Shown here: positions 23,263 through 33,615 of the stretch, in pieces
How the letters are laid out: every line of letters starts with the position of its first letter
Numbering within the stretch: position 1 is the stretch's first letter
Source of the DNA: Heterocephalus glaber
Lineage: Eukaryota > Chordata > Mammalia > Rodentia > Bathyergidae
Direction of reading: 5' to 3'
NCBI RefSeq assembly: GCF_000247695.1
Contig: NW_004624747.1
Location: forward strand, 9,615,673-9,679,672
Length of the DNA: 64,000 nucleotides
Notes under the pieces: model-generated
Told to the model about the DNA's origin: nothing
The model's database searches: none
Seen by the model: only the letters and a program-made list of their open reading frames with translations
Translations under genes and position numbers: made by a program

Positions 23263-23496
23263 TTGCACAGTTCCTTAAGAAGTTAAACACCACCTCATCA
23301 CATATCCAGCCTATCCCACTCTTAAGTATTCATTTTCAGGAAATAAAAACATGTCCACATAAAGGTTTGTACAAAGCAGGACACATCCATGCAATGACAA
23401 GTAAAAAGGAATGAGCAACACATAGAGGCAACACATATTACATGAGACAAGGAAGCCAGATGAAAAAGATTACATACATGTTGTGTAGTTCCGTTT

Positions 23497-23558
23497 ATCT
23501 GAAATTTGTAGAAGAGCCACAGTTCAGATCTGAAATTTGTAGAAGAGCCACAGTTCAG
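23497..23558. repeat. 31-bp perfect tandem duplication
   Basis: Units 23497-23527 and 23528-23558 are identical, starting atctgaaatttgtagaagag. Confidence 0.97.
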
Positions 23559-23869
23559 AGACAGAAAACCTGTCAGAGATTGTCATGGACTGAGAGTGGA
23601 AGTGCGGCTTGACTGCAGATGAACCAGTGGGGACTTTGGTAGTGCTATTTACACAAGTGTTTGTAAATTTTCCAGAAATCCTCAGGTCACACACTTGAAA
23701 TGGATGAATTGTGGGGAATAAAGATTATACCTCCATAAAGCTGTAACACACACATAATTGTTCCTCTGGACCATTCTTACAACTATATATATCAGACCAT
23801 GCCCAATATGTATATTATTGTTTCCCCAGTTTCCACCCAGACCTTCCTCCTTCCCCAACCGATTCCCAG

Positions 23870-24200
23870 GGCCTGTCCATCAACAACACAAATGATGCCA
23901 GAGCTGCCTCTTAATCCTTGATGTATCTCTCTTGGCCTCCCTTGTTACTTTTCCATCTATCTCTTTGATGTTGCACACCCTAAACTCCACATGCTCAAAG
24001 AGAACCTATCATTTGTAATTCTCAAACGTGTTGCTCTTATTTTATGTCCTGCCCCAGTGAGTAGTGTCATGTCTACTGCATCCAACCTATGAAATACTGT
24101 CCTGTTTCCTTGCCCTATCAGTTGGACACCGTTCTGCAGGAGACCGCAGTAGATATGCCCAAAGCAGGCAGTAAGCAGAGCAGGCTGTGAAGAGTTCACC
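23870..24200. mobile_element. Possible L2 LINE remnant
   Basis: 'aactccacatgctcaaagagaacctatcatttgtaattctc' resembles the L2 3' region. Very diverged, so weak. Confidence 0.3.
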
Positions 24201-24229
24201 CCACAATTGGCTTGTTTTGAGAAATGAGT

Positions 24230-24656
24230 CCGGCTGAACCCTAGGTGCCAAGGTCAGAGTAACTCACACCCAAATTCAGTTCTCACAACTAAAACCTTCT
24301 TATTAGAAGGACAGTGTTCTTATTTACAACCATGTATTTTGTCTATTTTGTTCCTAATTCGAGAGTGCTTTGTCTTTGCCTTTACGAGCCATGTCTCCAT
24401 TAATTTCCATAAAAACCATACGACTCCGAATTTTCTCATGTAGTCCTGCCATTGCACTTAGCTCGCCTGTACCCCAGTTGATTGCTAATAAAAATCAGTG
24501 GCTTGGACTGGCCAGCCTCTTTGTCGGTTACACTGGCATTGGTCATCCTGGCACCCTGCTTTCTGACTCTCTTAGTTCTTTTAGTCCCCCCGCCCTCAGG
24601 CTTGCGTTGTACACTAAGCAGGAGACTAGAGCCTACTACCGAGGTTTGCAATAACA
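24230..24656 (+). mobile_element. Putative solo retroviral LTR, CpG-bearing
   Basis: About 420 bp unlike its surroundings. A TATA-like 'ccataaaaacc' lies near 24408 and AATAAA at 24487-24492 about 75 bp later. A downstream U5-like part ends 'ttgcaataaca'. At least seven CpGs survive, in contrast to the old repeats nearby. I could not find a convincing target duplication, so the start is uncertain. No coding sequence. Confidence 0.45.
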
Positions 24657-24669
24657 TTTAGGGGTCTAC

Positions 24670-25090
24670 AGTACCGTTCTCCATTGGTGGAACTTTATCA
24701 TTTCTGGCCACCTCCTTCCAGGCCCTTGATAGTGACCTCCTTCCTAGTCCTCACCACCAGGCCTCCCCCACCTCCCCACCTAGTACTTCTTCTAAAACAC
24801 AAACCCCACTGTTTCCTACCACTTAGAGCCATCCAGATCCTGCATACAGTCCACACTCACCCCTAGATCTTGCCTCCCTCCTCTCCCCGTGTACCGCACA
24901 ACTTTCCCAGCACTAAGCTACTCCCTGTGCCTCACATTGGCCTGGAGGCCCTGTCCCCAACTCTCCCTGGTATAATTTATATCCAGGTCTGCTCAGATTA
25001 TAAGACTTATAGCCATCCCCTGCCCACCCAGATGACTGACCTCTGCTGTGGCCTCACTGTGCAATGCTCAGCCCCCTGGTTCCAAGGTTG
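24670..25090. mobile_element. Possible L2 LINE remnant
   Basis: 'ctactccctgtgcctcacattggcctggaggcc' and 'ccaggtctgctcagattat' resemble the L2 3' end. It may continue the piece at 23870, split by the LTR-like element. Confidence 0.35.
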
Positions 25091-25368
25091 CATTCACCTC
25101 TCTCCATTCCACCCAGGCCTTGTGTCACTAGGATCTGTAGCCAAGGGACCAAGTAAGTGAATGTTCTGAGACATCCTGTTTTCCAGTTCCACAGGCAGAG
25201 CAGGGGCATTACATGAGGGCCTGGTATTCATGCAGCCACTAGTTTATTTTTATAAAGGAAGTGAACATCCTTTTTTTTCTTCTGATTTTGAAAATGATAC
25301 CTGCTCTTTTAGAGAATGTAAGTGATTTGGGAAAGTATGTTCACTTTCTCCTTATCACCTTTCCACAG

Positions 25369-25466
25369 ATCTGTACTGCACCCTGGAGGTGGATTCCTTT
25401 GGGTATTTTGTGAATAAAGCAAAGACGCGAGTCTACAGGGACACAACTGAGCCCAACTGGAATGAG
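25369..25466 (+). CDS. BCR: BCR exon 15 (C2 domain, residues 928-960)
   Basis: 98 bp after ttccacag and before gtgagg. It completes N928 and reads [20 protein letters not shown], then [12 protein letters not shown]. Typical C2 beta strands with the NWNE turn. Phase out is 0. Confidence 0.97.
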
Positions 25467-26734
25467 GTGAGGAGCCTGGTTCCACCAAGGACCCTGGCCT
25501 GATGTGGCAAGAATATTTTCCATTAGAATCTAAACCTCCAGGGCTCCCTAAGAGCTTCCCCTGAAGGCCATGAAACCCATCCTCCTAGAGTTCCTGGAAT
25601 CTCCTGGTGACGTGGTCAAGAGATTTTATCTCCAAATTCCTGAGAATCTTACACACCCACCCCCATCACAAAGAAACAGCCTATTTTGCCAGAGAAGTGT
25701 TTGGAAAGAGCACTTAAAAGGGCCTTTTGTCCAGCCTTTGTTACTGCCTAGTATTTACTTGCTAGGTTTCCATAGTGTTTTTCCTCGGAAGCTCCATGAG
25801 CTTTCTTTGATGCTTGATTTCTGGAAACCTGGGGCTCTGCCCATGGTGGCTGGGTTGGGAGCTATACACCCAGCTCCCTGGGCCTTCCTGGTCTGAAGGG
25901 TCCTATTTGCAGGCTTCAGGGTGTTGGGTTTGTGTAGTCTCTTGCCCTGCTTTCCTTGACATCTTGTGTACCACACCTTTGGCCTTGAGCCTTTGCTAAT
26001 CACACTTAAGTCCCCAGATCCATGAGATGCCATTTCCAGTTGGAGCAATCAGGCTGCAGGAGCTGCCTCCTGCCCCCTCCCCTGCAAAGAAGGAAACCAT
26101 GAACCACTGGGCAGTGTGGCCTAACCTTGTCAGGTGGCTAGTGGACCGAGTGGTGGGAGCAGAGCCAAGACCTCCTGGCTCAGCAACTACTCTTTGATTA
26201 TTAGACTTAACAAGGGCACAGAAGTCCATACAATTACCTGTTCATCGTAGCTCTGGACATCCCTGCAAAAAAGGCCAAGTGATAGCTGCTCAGAGCTTCT
26301 TGGGATCCATTGTAGGACATTTTGCAGAAAGCAAGGGGAATTCTGCAGGAGAAGCAACAAGGAAGGGGTTCTAGGAGGTTGAAAAAGTTCAAGTGTAGGA
26401 CAGCAGCCAAAGCTCCAGAGGCATGAAGACCTAGAGGATTCTAAGCAGCAGATCACCTGGTGTCCATGCACGTCATTTGGGGGATTTACATACTCCTGGT
26501 ACAACCTCTTCATCCTCCTCAGATTCCCCACCTAAGAGCCCATGCGTCCACAAGAATGGGTGTGAAATGCAGAGTTCACAGAAAGTATCTATGGGTGATG
26601 GAGAAACAGGATAACTCTACATACCTACAGCAGACAACTTACAAACCCAGGGGAGCATTCCAAATCCTTCTGTATCTTATCAACCTCCATGGATCATTTT
26701 TTAAAAAACAATTTATTTTAATTATTTGACTTTA

Positions 26735-26807
26735 TTTTAAGAAGTTAGGAATGGAACTCAAGGAGTTATATGTGCAGAGCACATGCTGTACTATTGAGCT
26801 ACACACC
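26735..26807 (-). mobile_element. ID-like SINE, degenerate, minus strand
   Basis: 'aggaatggaactcaaggagttatatgtgcagagcacatgctgtactattgagctac' follows the complement of the ID body. Confidence 0.55.
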
Positions 26808-27244
26808 CGTCTTAGTTACTTTTCTCATTGCTGAGAAAAAATACCCAACATCCAGAGTAAAAGGAGAAAAAGTTTATTGTAGCTCACGGTTTATAGAGGT
26901 TTCATTCTATAGTTGCCCAGTTCCAAAGCAGGGCAGCATGGCAGAGGAGCATTGCAGGGGAGAAACAGTCCATGGCATGGGAGGACAGGCAGGCAGAATA
27001 CAGCAAAACAGCAAAGTAGTGAAGCAGCAGCAAGCAAGAAAGCAGCTGCCTACTTCCTGTCCCTTTCTGTTCCATCTGGGCTGCAGGCTTATTGATTGAT
27101 GCCACCTACACCCAGGGTGGGGCACCCTTAATCCCAGCATCACACCCTTATCCACATTCACACACCCTAATCCAGCCACCTTTGAAACTCCCTGCCTGTG
27201 ACGACATGAGGCTTTGGGGGGATATCTAGATATAAGCCATAACA
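26808..27244 (-). mobile_element. MaLR-type solo LTR, antisense to BCR
   Basis: About 437 bp. On the minus strand it starts TGTTATGGCTTATATC and ends with an AATAAA-bearing tail and 'aaaagtaactaagac'. It is homologous to the LTR at 53793-54265 in the opposite orientation (shared 'gggtattt..ctcagcaa.gagaaaagtaacta'). Flanking 5-mers acacc and actcc agree at 4 of 5. No internal retroviral sequence. Confidence 0.75.
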
Positions 27245-27249
27245 ACTCC

Positions 27250-27545
27250 CAACCTATATTTTATTTCCTTGGAGCAGTTTTAAGTTTACAGCAAAATTGA
27301 GAGAAAGAATAAAGCATTCCCAAATATCTCCTACCCCACCCCAACTATTGAAATCTCCACAAGAATGAGGCATATATTATCACTGGTGAGCCAGGATTGA
27401 CACATCCACAGATGATACTAGGGTTCACTCTTGGTATCATACATTCTGTGGATTTTGACAAATGTATGGTAACACAAATGTACCATAATAGTATCATACA
27501 GAATGGTTGCATTGCCCTTAAATGAACTCATGTTCACACAATACT
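27250..27545 (-). mobile_element. L1M-type LINE fragment, antisense
   Basis: 'ttggagcagttttaagtttacagcaaaattgagagaaag', 'gggttcactcttggtatcatacattctgtggattttgacaaatgtatgg' and 'agtatcatacagaatggttgcattgccct' match a remembered ancient L1 3' region. Confidence 0.6.
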
Positions 27546-27554
27546 GTCACCCAT

Positions 27555-27620
27555 TCTCCTGCCTCAGTCTCCTAAGTAGCTGAGATTACAGGCATGTGTC
27601 ACCATACCTAGTGAATATCT
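27555..27620 (-). mobile_element. B1 fragment, minus strand
   Basis: 'ctcctgcctcagtctcctaagtagctgagattacaggcatgtgtcaccatacc' is the complement of the B1 5' part. Confidence 0.75.
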
Positions 27621-27957
27621 GCACTTTTAATGAGCACCCCTGAGTTTCTGATGCCAGTGGTGTAGGAAGCAGCCTAGGAGATTCTGGTGTGCAGAGTTTG
27701 AATTAGGTTTGAGAGAGATTCAGAGCTTGGAGAAGCATCCAGGCTGGGCCACAGCATAATGTCATTGTCACTTATGGGGAGTGCTCCTTAGATCTGAAGA
27801 CGAAGTGAGGAGAGTCTCAGGATGAGGCCCTTCTGGGGCAACAAGGCACCTTTGTTGGCAGGCCATGGTTCAGAGTCTTCGTCAGCCCATAGTGCTGCCC
27901 ACAACACACTTGGACCTGCTTGTTCACGCACAACTTTTCTTCTTTCTTGGCCCATAG

Positions 27958-28089
27958 GAGTTTGAGATTGAGCTGGAAGGCTCCCAGACCCTGCGGATAC
28001 TGTGCTACGAAAAGTGTTACAACAAAACGAAGATTGCCAAGGAGGATGGCGAGAGCACAGACAGGCTCATGGGGAAAGGCCAGGTCCAG
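27958..28089 (+). CDS. BCR: BCR exon 16 (C2 domain, residues 961-1004)
   Basis: 132 bp = 44 codons after cccatag and before gtgaag. It reads [20 protein letters not shown], then [20 protein letters not shown] and [22 protein letters not shown] is a C2 beta hairpin. Phase 0 at both ends. Last exon of the breakpoint-cluster counterpart. Confidence 0.97.
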
Positions 28090-29439
28090 GTGAAGCTTCC
28101 CACCCCTCCTCTCCTCCTCTGGATGCTCCATGATCTTTTTACTCTGTGGCACTTGGGGACAATGAGATGGCCTGGCTCTTGGGATAGGTGCAGATCTGAA
28201 ACATCCACCGTGGGAAGTTTGGGCTGGCTCCTTCACAGGTCCTTTCCTGCTCTTTCATCTGTCTGCATAGCTTTTATATCCCATCATGAGCCCAAAGGAA
28301 TTTCTATTAAATTCCTCAGCTCCTCCATGGCCTTAGGAAAGCACAAAGGCAGAATAAGGTTAGGTAGTGCCACCGGCTTAAATTGCTAAATTAAATTACA
28401 GGGCCACCCGATAGGAGTTCCAGAGTCTATTCACTTGGATTTCACTCCCTGGGGTCTAGACCCAGTTTCCGGCTGCATCCCTCAATAGGGTCTATACAAG
28501 TCCCCTAGGTTGGTATAGAACCCCAGATGGGCCACCACCAGGTGTCTGTACAGGACCAGTGCAGGGTCCCAGGTCCTCATGGAGAATCACCCAGACTCTC
28601 GGTCCACTTTATTCAGCCCTTGGAAACCACTACCAGTGTTTGGCACCTCGTGGTTAGGCACTGGTACCAGCTGCCTTACATTTCCCCTGGTTCTGACCTA
28701 CAGTTTTGCAGGGGTGACTGGGAGAAAGCCTTCCTCATAGCACGTCTTATCAGGCTTACCTCAGCCAATTCAGCCCGATGCTGCCCTGCAGGTGGGTCAG
28801 TCTTGGGTGTTGCTTCCCACTATCTGGACCTTCCACTAAGGGGATAGGGCTTGGCACTGTAGATGCCTTTGGGAGCACAAGGGTTACCATGAAGCCCCAC
28901 TTCCCTTCCCAAAAGGCAGGAAATAAAAATCATCTGCAGTAAACACTGCATGACAGGAATGATGAAAGGAGACAGTGACTCTTCCCTGAGTAAGACGTGG
29001 CCTTGCAGTGAAGGCCCACATGCTCCTTGTTGAGATGAGTAAGCCCTTGCTGAAGCTCCATACCCCATCCCCACCCCCTGGCTGGCCAGGATCTCAGAAG
29101 ATGCATGCTGATTTTCACCATGGAGGTGTAGTAGGGAACTGAGGCACTCAGAGCTTCCTGGGACTCCTTGTACTGTTCCTTGAGACTAGGGCTAAGAGCA
29201 GAAGTGTTCCCCTGACCCTCCTGTCTCTGCCCCACCGTGTGGGTCTCATTCCCCTCTTGGCCTTCATATAGAATCTCATGATGTGAGTCAGCCACATAGG
29301 TGGGCTGCATCACCTTGCTTGGAATCCAAGGCAGTTTTCCTATTTTGCTATTCCATGAACATTCTGGTGCCGGTCTCCTTTGAGATTGAGAGTCAGTGTT
29401 ATCACATCTACCAAATGACAGCATTTGATTGATGGCCAT

Positions 29440-29950
29440 TTTGCTACTATAATGGAACAGTGAGGCAGGCTATTTATAAAGAGGAAGAGGTTTATGTAGC
29501 TCAGTTTTGGAGGCTTTAAGTCCAGGGTGGGAAAACCCCATTGGTTCAGCCTCTAGAGAGGTTCCTCTTGGCTGTGTTGCATCATGGTAAGAGTGCATGT
29601 GGGAAGAAGTGATCACATCTCCAAACAGAAAACCAGAGAGCAAGTCAGAGGTCAGGGTTGATTTTCAAACCAGTAGTCTGTCAGATGTGATGGCACACAC
29701 CTGTGATCCCAGCCCTTGGGAAGCTAAAGCAGGAGGATCACTGCAAGTTTGAGGCCAGCCTGGGCTACATAGTGAGTTCAGAGCCAGCCTGAACTGTATA
29801 GCCAGACCCTGTTTCAAAACAAAAAACCCAGGAGTCCAATGAACACTAACTTGGTCCCTTCCAAGGCTAGCTCCCCCACTGACCTAGGGACCTGCTACTA
29901 CCCTGCACCTGTCACACTGAGGGCCACACTTCCAACAAACAAAGTCTCAT
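29440..29950 (-). mobile_element. MaLR-type LTR remnant, antisense, with inner B1
   Basis: 'tatttataaagaggaagaggtttatgtagctcagttttggaggct' and the end 'gggccacacttccaacaaacaaagtctcatttgg' follow the complement of a MaLR-like LTR. A B1 at 29684-29826 splits it. Confidence 0.5.
29684..29826 (+). mobile_element. B1 SINE
   Basis: 'gatgtgatggcacacacctgtgatcccagcccttgggaagc' to 'gccagaccctgtttcaaaacaaaaaa', with the internal duplication 'tacatagtgagttcagagccagcct'. Confidence 0.88.
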
Positions 29951-30414
29951 TTGGTTCTTGCTGCATGTCTTTGGCACTCAAGATGGTTCCTAACCTGCTC
30001 AGGGTCTTTGAGTGAACAGAGAGGTGGACAGAGCAGAATGCACAGCTGCTACACTTTCATTGTTCCTCTTTCCTTTCTCCTTTCCAGGTTTTGCCACCCT
30101 CCCAGTCCAGAGCATTCAGCACATACATCCTAAGCCCTGGGACCTGCTCCCAGCCTGAATCTTACATATCATTACAGCTGAGCCCAAGGACACCTATAGG
30201 TTGGGTGCCTGGCTCCTTTAACTGGCTCATCAGATAAGGCAGGATCCATCAGTCATTGACTTGACTCATTCACCCCTCAACTTCTGAAGTCATGGGAATG
30301 ACTGAATATGAAACAGAGCCTATGAATACTGTCACTGTGTAACTGGAGGTCTCAGTGAAAAAGAGAACAGAATTAACACTCTCCTTTGTCCTTTAGCACA
30401 CCAAGCCCACTTTT

Positions 30415-30496
30415 TTTTTTTTGGTACCGGGGATCAAACTCAGGACCTTGTGCTTGTAAGGCAGGTGGCGGCACCACTGAGCTAAATCCCTGGCCC
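30415..30496 (-). mobile_element. ID-like SINE with target duplication
   Basis: Poly-T, 'ggtaccggggatcaaactcagg', 'actgagctaaatccctggcc'. The direct repeat agcccactttt lies at 30404-30414 and 30497-30507. Confidence 0.9.
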
Positions 30497-30617
30497 AGCC
30501 CACTTTTGAAATTCCTTGCCATGACGCTACCATACATAAACCAAATGTGCACACCACATATGCTGTCTTCTCAGACAGTCTGAGCACCCTTCCCCCGTTT
30601 AGGAAAAAGGAAAAAAA

Positions 30618-30905
30618 TTGCTGCGCTAGACCTGCTGGTTCATGTCTGCGATCCCAGCACTCTGGGAAACTGAGGCAGGAATATCACAAGTTCAAGCCTA
30701 GCCAGGGCAACTTAGTGTCCTAGCAAAAAACTGTCTCAAAAACTTTAAAAAGGCACCGGGGATTTAGCTCAGTGGTTCCGTTGCCTGCCTCGCAAGCACA
30801 AGGTCATGAGTTCGATCCCCAGTACCAAAAAAACAAACAAACAAAAAAAAAACGGGCTGAGGATGTAGTTCAGTGTGAAAGCCCTGGATTCAGTCCCAGA
30901 AAAGG
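30618..30905 (+). mobile_element. B1-dID dimer interrupted by an ID element
   Basis: B1 left half (30618-30750) with 'cgatcccagcactctgggaaactgagg', then an inserted ID-like copy (30757-30838), then the dID half ('gggctgaggatgtagttcagtgtgaaagccctgg'). Confidence 0.75.
30757..30838 (+). mobile_element. ID-like SINE
   Basis: Clean copy: 'ggggatttagctcagtggttccg', 'tcatgagttcgatccccagtacc', A/CAAA tail. It sits within the B1-dID dimer. Confidence 0.88.
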
Positions 30906-31000
30906 GCTGGGGATTTAGCTCACTGGCACCGCACCTGCCTCACAAGTGCAAGGTCCTGAGTTTGATCCCCAGTATCAGACAAAACAAAACAAAACAAAAA
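30905..31000 (+). mobile_element. ID-like SINE
   Basis: 'ggctggggatttagctcactggcaccgc', 'gagtttgatccccagtatc', then a CAAAA tail. Confidence 0.85.
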
Positions 31001-31078
31001 AACAGAGCTTGGTCAGTAGTGAAATCAGTAAAAACAGGTCTTATTTAGGGCAGGGCTGTTGAAATCGGTCAAGAAAAA

Positions 31079-31420
31079 GCCAAGAGTGGTGATGCATGCC
31101 TATAATCGCAGCATTCAGGGGGCTGAGGTGGGGCATCCCCAGTTAGAGCCCAGGCTGGACTGCATAGTGCAGCGGTGGCAAACCTGTGGCACACGTATTG
31201 TTTTTCTTTTAAGACAAAAAATGTTAATGTAGAGTTGTTTTTTCTAGACTAAAACCTCAGTATCCAGGTTTAATTGTAGTGCTGGCACTTTCCCATAAAT
31301 AAGTGAGTTTTGGGTTGCAGTTTGGGCACTTGGTCTCTAAAAGGTTCACCATCACTGGCGTAGTGAGCTCCAGGCCAGCCTGGATGGAAAGGGAAGGAGA
31401 CAGTGAAAGAGAGAAAGGGA
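31079..31420 (+). mobile_element. B1 SINE split by a hAT element
   Basis: B1 5' part ('gccaagagtggtgatgcatgcctataatcgcagc', 'caggctggactgcatagtg') resumes after the insert with 'tagtgagctccaggccagcctgg'. The break lies in the B1 internal duplication. Confidence 0.8.
31170..31357. mobile_element. Non-autonomous hAT transposon (188 bp)
   Basis: The termini are inverted repeats: CAGCGGTGGCAAACCT at the left and, on the other strand, CAGTGATGGTGAACCT at the right (12 of 16 identical, all differences transitions). An 8-bp target duplication flanks it: gcatagtg at 31162-31169 and gcgtagtg at 31358-31365 (7 of 8). 8-bp duplications and CAG...CTG termini define hAT elements. The interior has no coding capacity. 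It resembles, from memory, the short hAT elements found patchily in vertebrates (OC1-like), which I cannot confirm here. Confidence 0.88.
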
Positions 31421-32035
31421 CAGCAGGGAAGAGGAGAGAAATGAAATAAACAGAGTAAGATAGACCTTTGTATAAAACTAGGTTCAAATCCAGTATAGCA
31501 TGACATACAGAAATTTATAACCAAGGAGCCAGGGGAGGGTCAGTAGGTTGAAAATGGTGTCATGCGTAAGGGACATTGGCTAACCTGACCTAACAGGATT
31601 CTTGCTGCAGGCTGACCATGTGATCAGACACCACCAGGGGGATGGCCAAGGGTGAGCAGATGTTGAGGAAGGTGCAGGGTGAGTTAGTCTGTCTTTTGTG
31701 CTCCTAGGACAATTCTGAAATCCCTTGCTGTTCTTTCCTGTCAGTACCTGTCAGGCCTCACTAGGATCCAGAAGTGTGACTGCAGCAGCGGGGCTATGAA
31801 CTCTATTAAAAAATTAGAAAAAGTAGTGAAACTGTAAGGCAGACCTTATTCTGGACCATTGAGATAGGTATAGGAATATGGCAGTGGAGTATTGAAGTAG
31901 GAAAAAGATTAGATTCAACAGGGGAAATTGAGAATTTATAGTCAAAGAACAAGGTCAGAGGCACTCAGTAGAAAGGGACTGAGAGTTGAAAAGAGTACAG
32001 TACTCAGTCCAATTAGAGTTTAAGGCAAGAATCTG

Positions 32036-32219
32036 TGCCAGGTACCATACCACATGTCTGTAATCCTAGCACTTGGGAAACCGAGGAAGGAAGATCAAAG
32101 GTTTGAATCCCTCCTGGGCAACTTGAGACTGTGTCAAAATTTAAAAGTGGGGAAGGATTGGGAGTATAGATCATTGTGAAGGCCCTAGGTTCAATGCCCA
32201 GTACCGCAAAAAATAAAGA
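32036..32219 (+). mobile_element. B1-dID dimeric SINE
   Basis: 'gccaggtaccataccacatgtctgtaatcctagcacttggg' (B1 half) and 'attgggagtatagatcattgtgaaggccctaggttcaatgcccagtacc' (dID half). Confidence 0.8.
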
Positions 32220-33526
32220 GACAAGAATCTTTATCAATTCCCCCCAGCCCCACCATGTTTCATGTGAACTGAGTGAGTCATCCCCACCCCTAACTTGTTT
32301 TCTTACCTCTAAATTGGGATAGGAAACCATGGGGCCTTGAGGGCTCAGTGACATTTCACTTTCAGTGTCGTCACTGGTCAGCATAAGCTACTTAGTATTT
32401 TATTTGTCATTGTCATTGTTAGTGAAGCGGTAGTAGAGAAGGCTAGATCTGGCTCCAGCCACCTGATCAGTGGGAAACATGGCCCCTGGACCCTCATCAA
32501 ACACCAGGAATTAGGTGAAGGGCCTTTATGACTCATGCTGCGTAGGCAGTAGCTGGCCTGCTGCCTGGAAACCCAAGCTCCTGGCGGCAGGGGCTTGTTT
32601 GTGTGATCCCAGGAGGAAGGAAGTTGGAGGAGGGGTGGCTTCTTTCACCCCCGCAGATGCCACACTTTTCTATATGGGGTATACCCGGGAGAGGCGTCCA
32701 TGACTCGCCGGGGCTCAGTCTTCCTGAGTCCAGGCTTTCCAGTGACATCAGGTACATTCTGTGCTGTGCCTTGTGTGTGTAATGGGGTGGGGGCCCCCTC
32801 AGCTGTCCGCATCTCGCTGCTGAGAGTTGGTGGGGATAGTGTGGCCTACAGTCTCCTGTCTCCCGGCAACTCCTTTAGACACCTTTGACTCAGAAGTTGA
32901 GTGGACAGAGTTCCTCTGAGACAAGGCCATCAGCCAGGAGTGTCCGAAAGAAGACGGGACGAAGTCCAGACCTAGCCAGGAGGGCAGGCCAAGAGGAACA
33001 GGCCAGGATGGAGACTGAGTCTCCAGTGAAGCTGCTCACGTACCTGTCTTGTGGGCAGGGCACATCAGAATCTTCCAGGCTTGGGGTCTTCGCTTGATCT
33101 GTTTTTCTCTCACCTAAATGATACTGATAAGCACTTGGTCATGTCGTGCATAAGGAACATTCTGGCTAAACTCAGGCTCAATTCAGGTTTCTGCCCCTCT
33201 TCTTCAGATGACAGTCCTAATTGAGCTGTCAAGTCTGCGCGTCTCTTCTTGCAAGATGGAGGCTCCACAAGAAGAGGGTGGACAGTTAGCTCCTTTCTAG
33301 AACCTAGGATGGATGAGCTAGTTTGTTCAGAGACGTGAGCTAGAAAGACCGAGGGGCATTGCATACAGCTAGGATACACCACCAGGGCAGTGCTGACTGT
33401 CCAAGAAAAGTTGTTGACAACAAAATTCCAAGCCCGCAAATTCAGCCTGGTGCAGGGGGCCTAGGTTAGGGTCCACCTCAAGCTGGCCCTGAGCCTCAGT
33501 GAGCTATCTGAGCAAACAAGGCTATT

Positions 33527-33615
33527 TTTTTTTTTTTTTAATACCAGGGATCGAACTCGGGACCTTGCACTTTCGAGGTAGTCAGTGGAACCACTGAGCT
33601 AAATCCCCGGCCCCT
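33527..33615 (-). mobile_element. ID-like SINE with target duplication
   Basis: 'aataccagggatcgaactcggg', 'actgagctaaatccccggcc'. The direct repeat aaggctatt lies at 33518-33526 and 33616-33624. Confidence 0.88.

Larger units (their letters stand above)
22795..23755 (+). mobile_element. L1 LINE, 3' ORF2 fragment
   Basis: Conserved L1 words in order: 'aaactgggcaaaagatttggatagatacttcacc', 'aaaatgcaagttaaaaccacg', 'ggatgtggagaaataggaacctcatcc', 'ccactcttaagtattcatt'. It is strongly mutated and interrupted by an ID element at 23158-23262. Confidence 0.75.
22219..25368 (+). other. BCR: BCR intron 14
   Basis: Holds an L1 ORF2-tail fragment with an inserted minus-strand ID element, an internal 31-bp tandem duplication, possible L2 remnants (23870-24200, 24670-25090) and a CpG-bearing LTR-like element between them. 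Confidence 0.7.
25467..27957 (+). other. BCR: BCR intron 15
   Basis: Holds an ID-like fragment, a minus-strand MaLR-type solo LTR, an antisense L1 fragment and a B1 fragment. 25467-26700 shows no recognised element. Confidence 0.75.

Noticed and set aside
23497..23558. CRISPR-like direct repeats (also the 93-bp repeat at 52256)
   Set aside because: Two adjacent units without spacers in a mammalian genome; simple tandem duplications.
32700..32888. Open segment starting MTRRGS with a possible donor at tcag|gtac, considered as an alternative BCR first exon
   Set aside because: It would leave one extra base before the donor, which is out of phase with exon 17, and no GC box or other promoter sign stands out.
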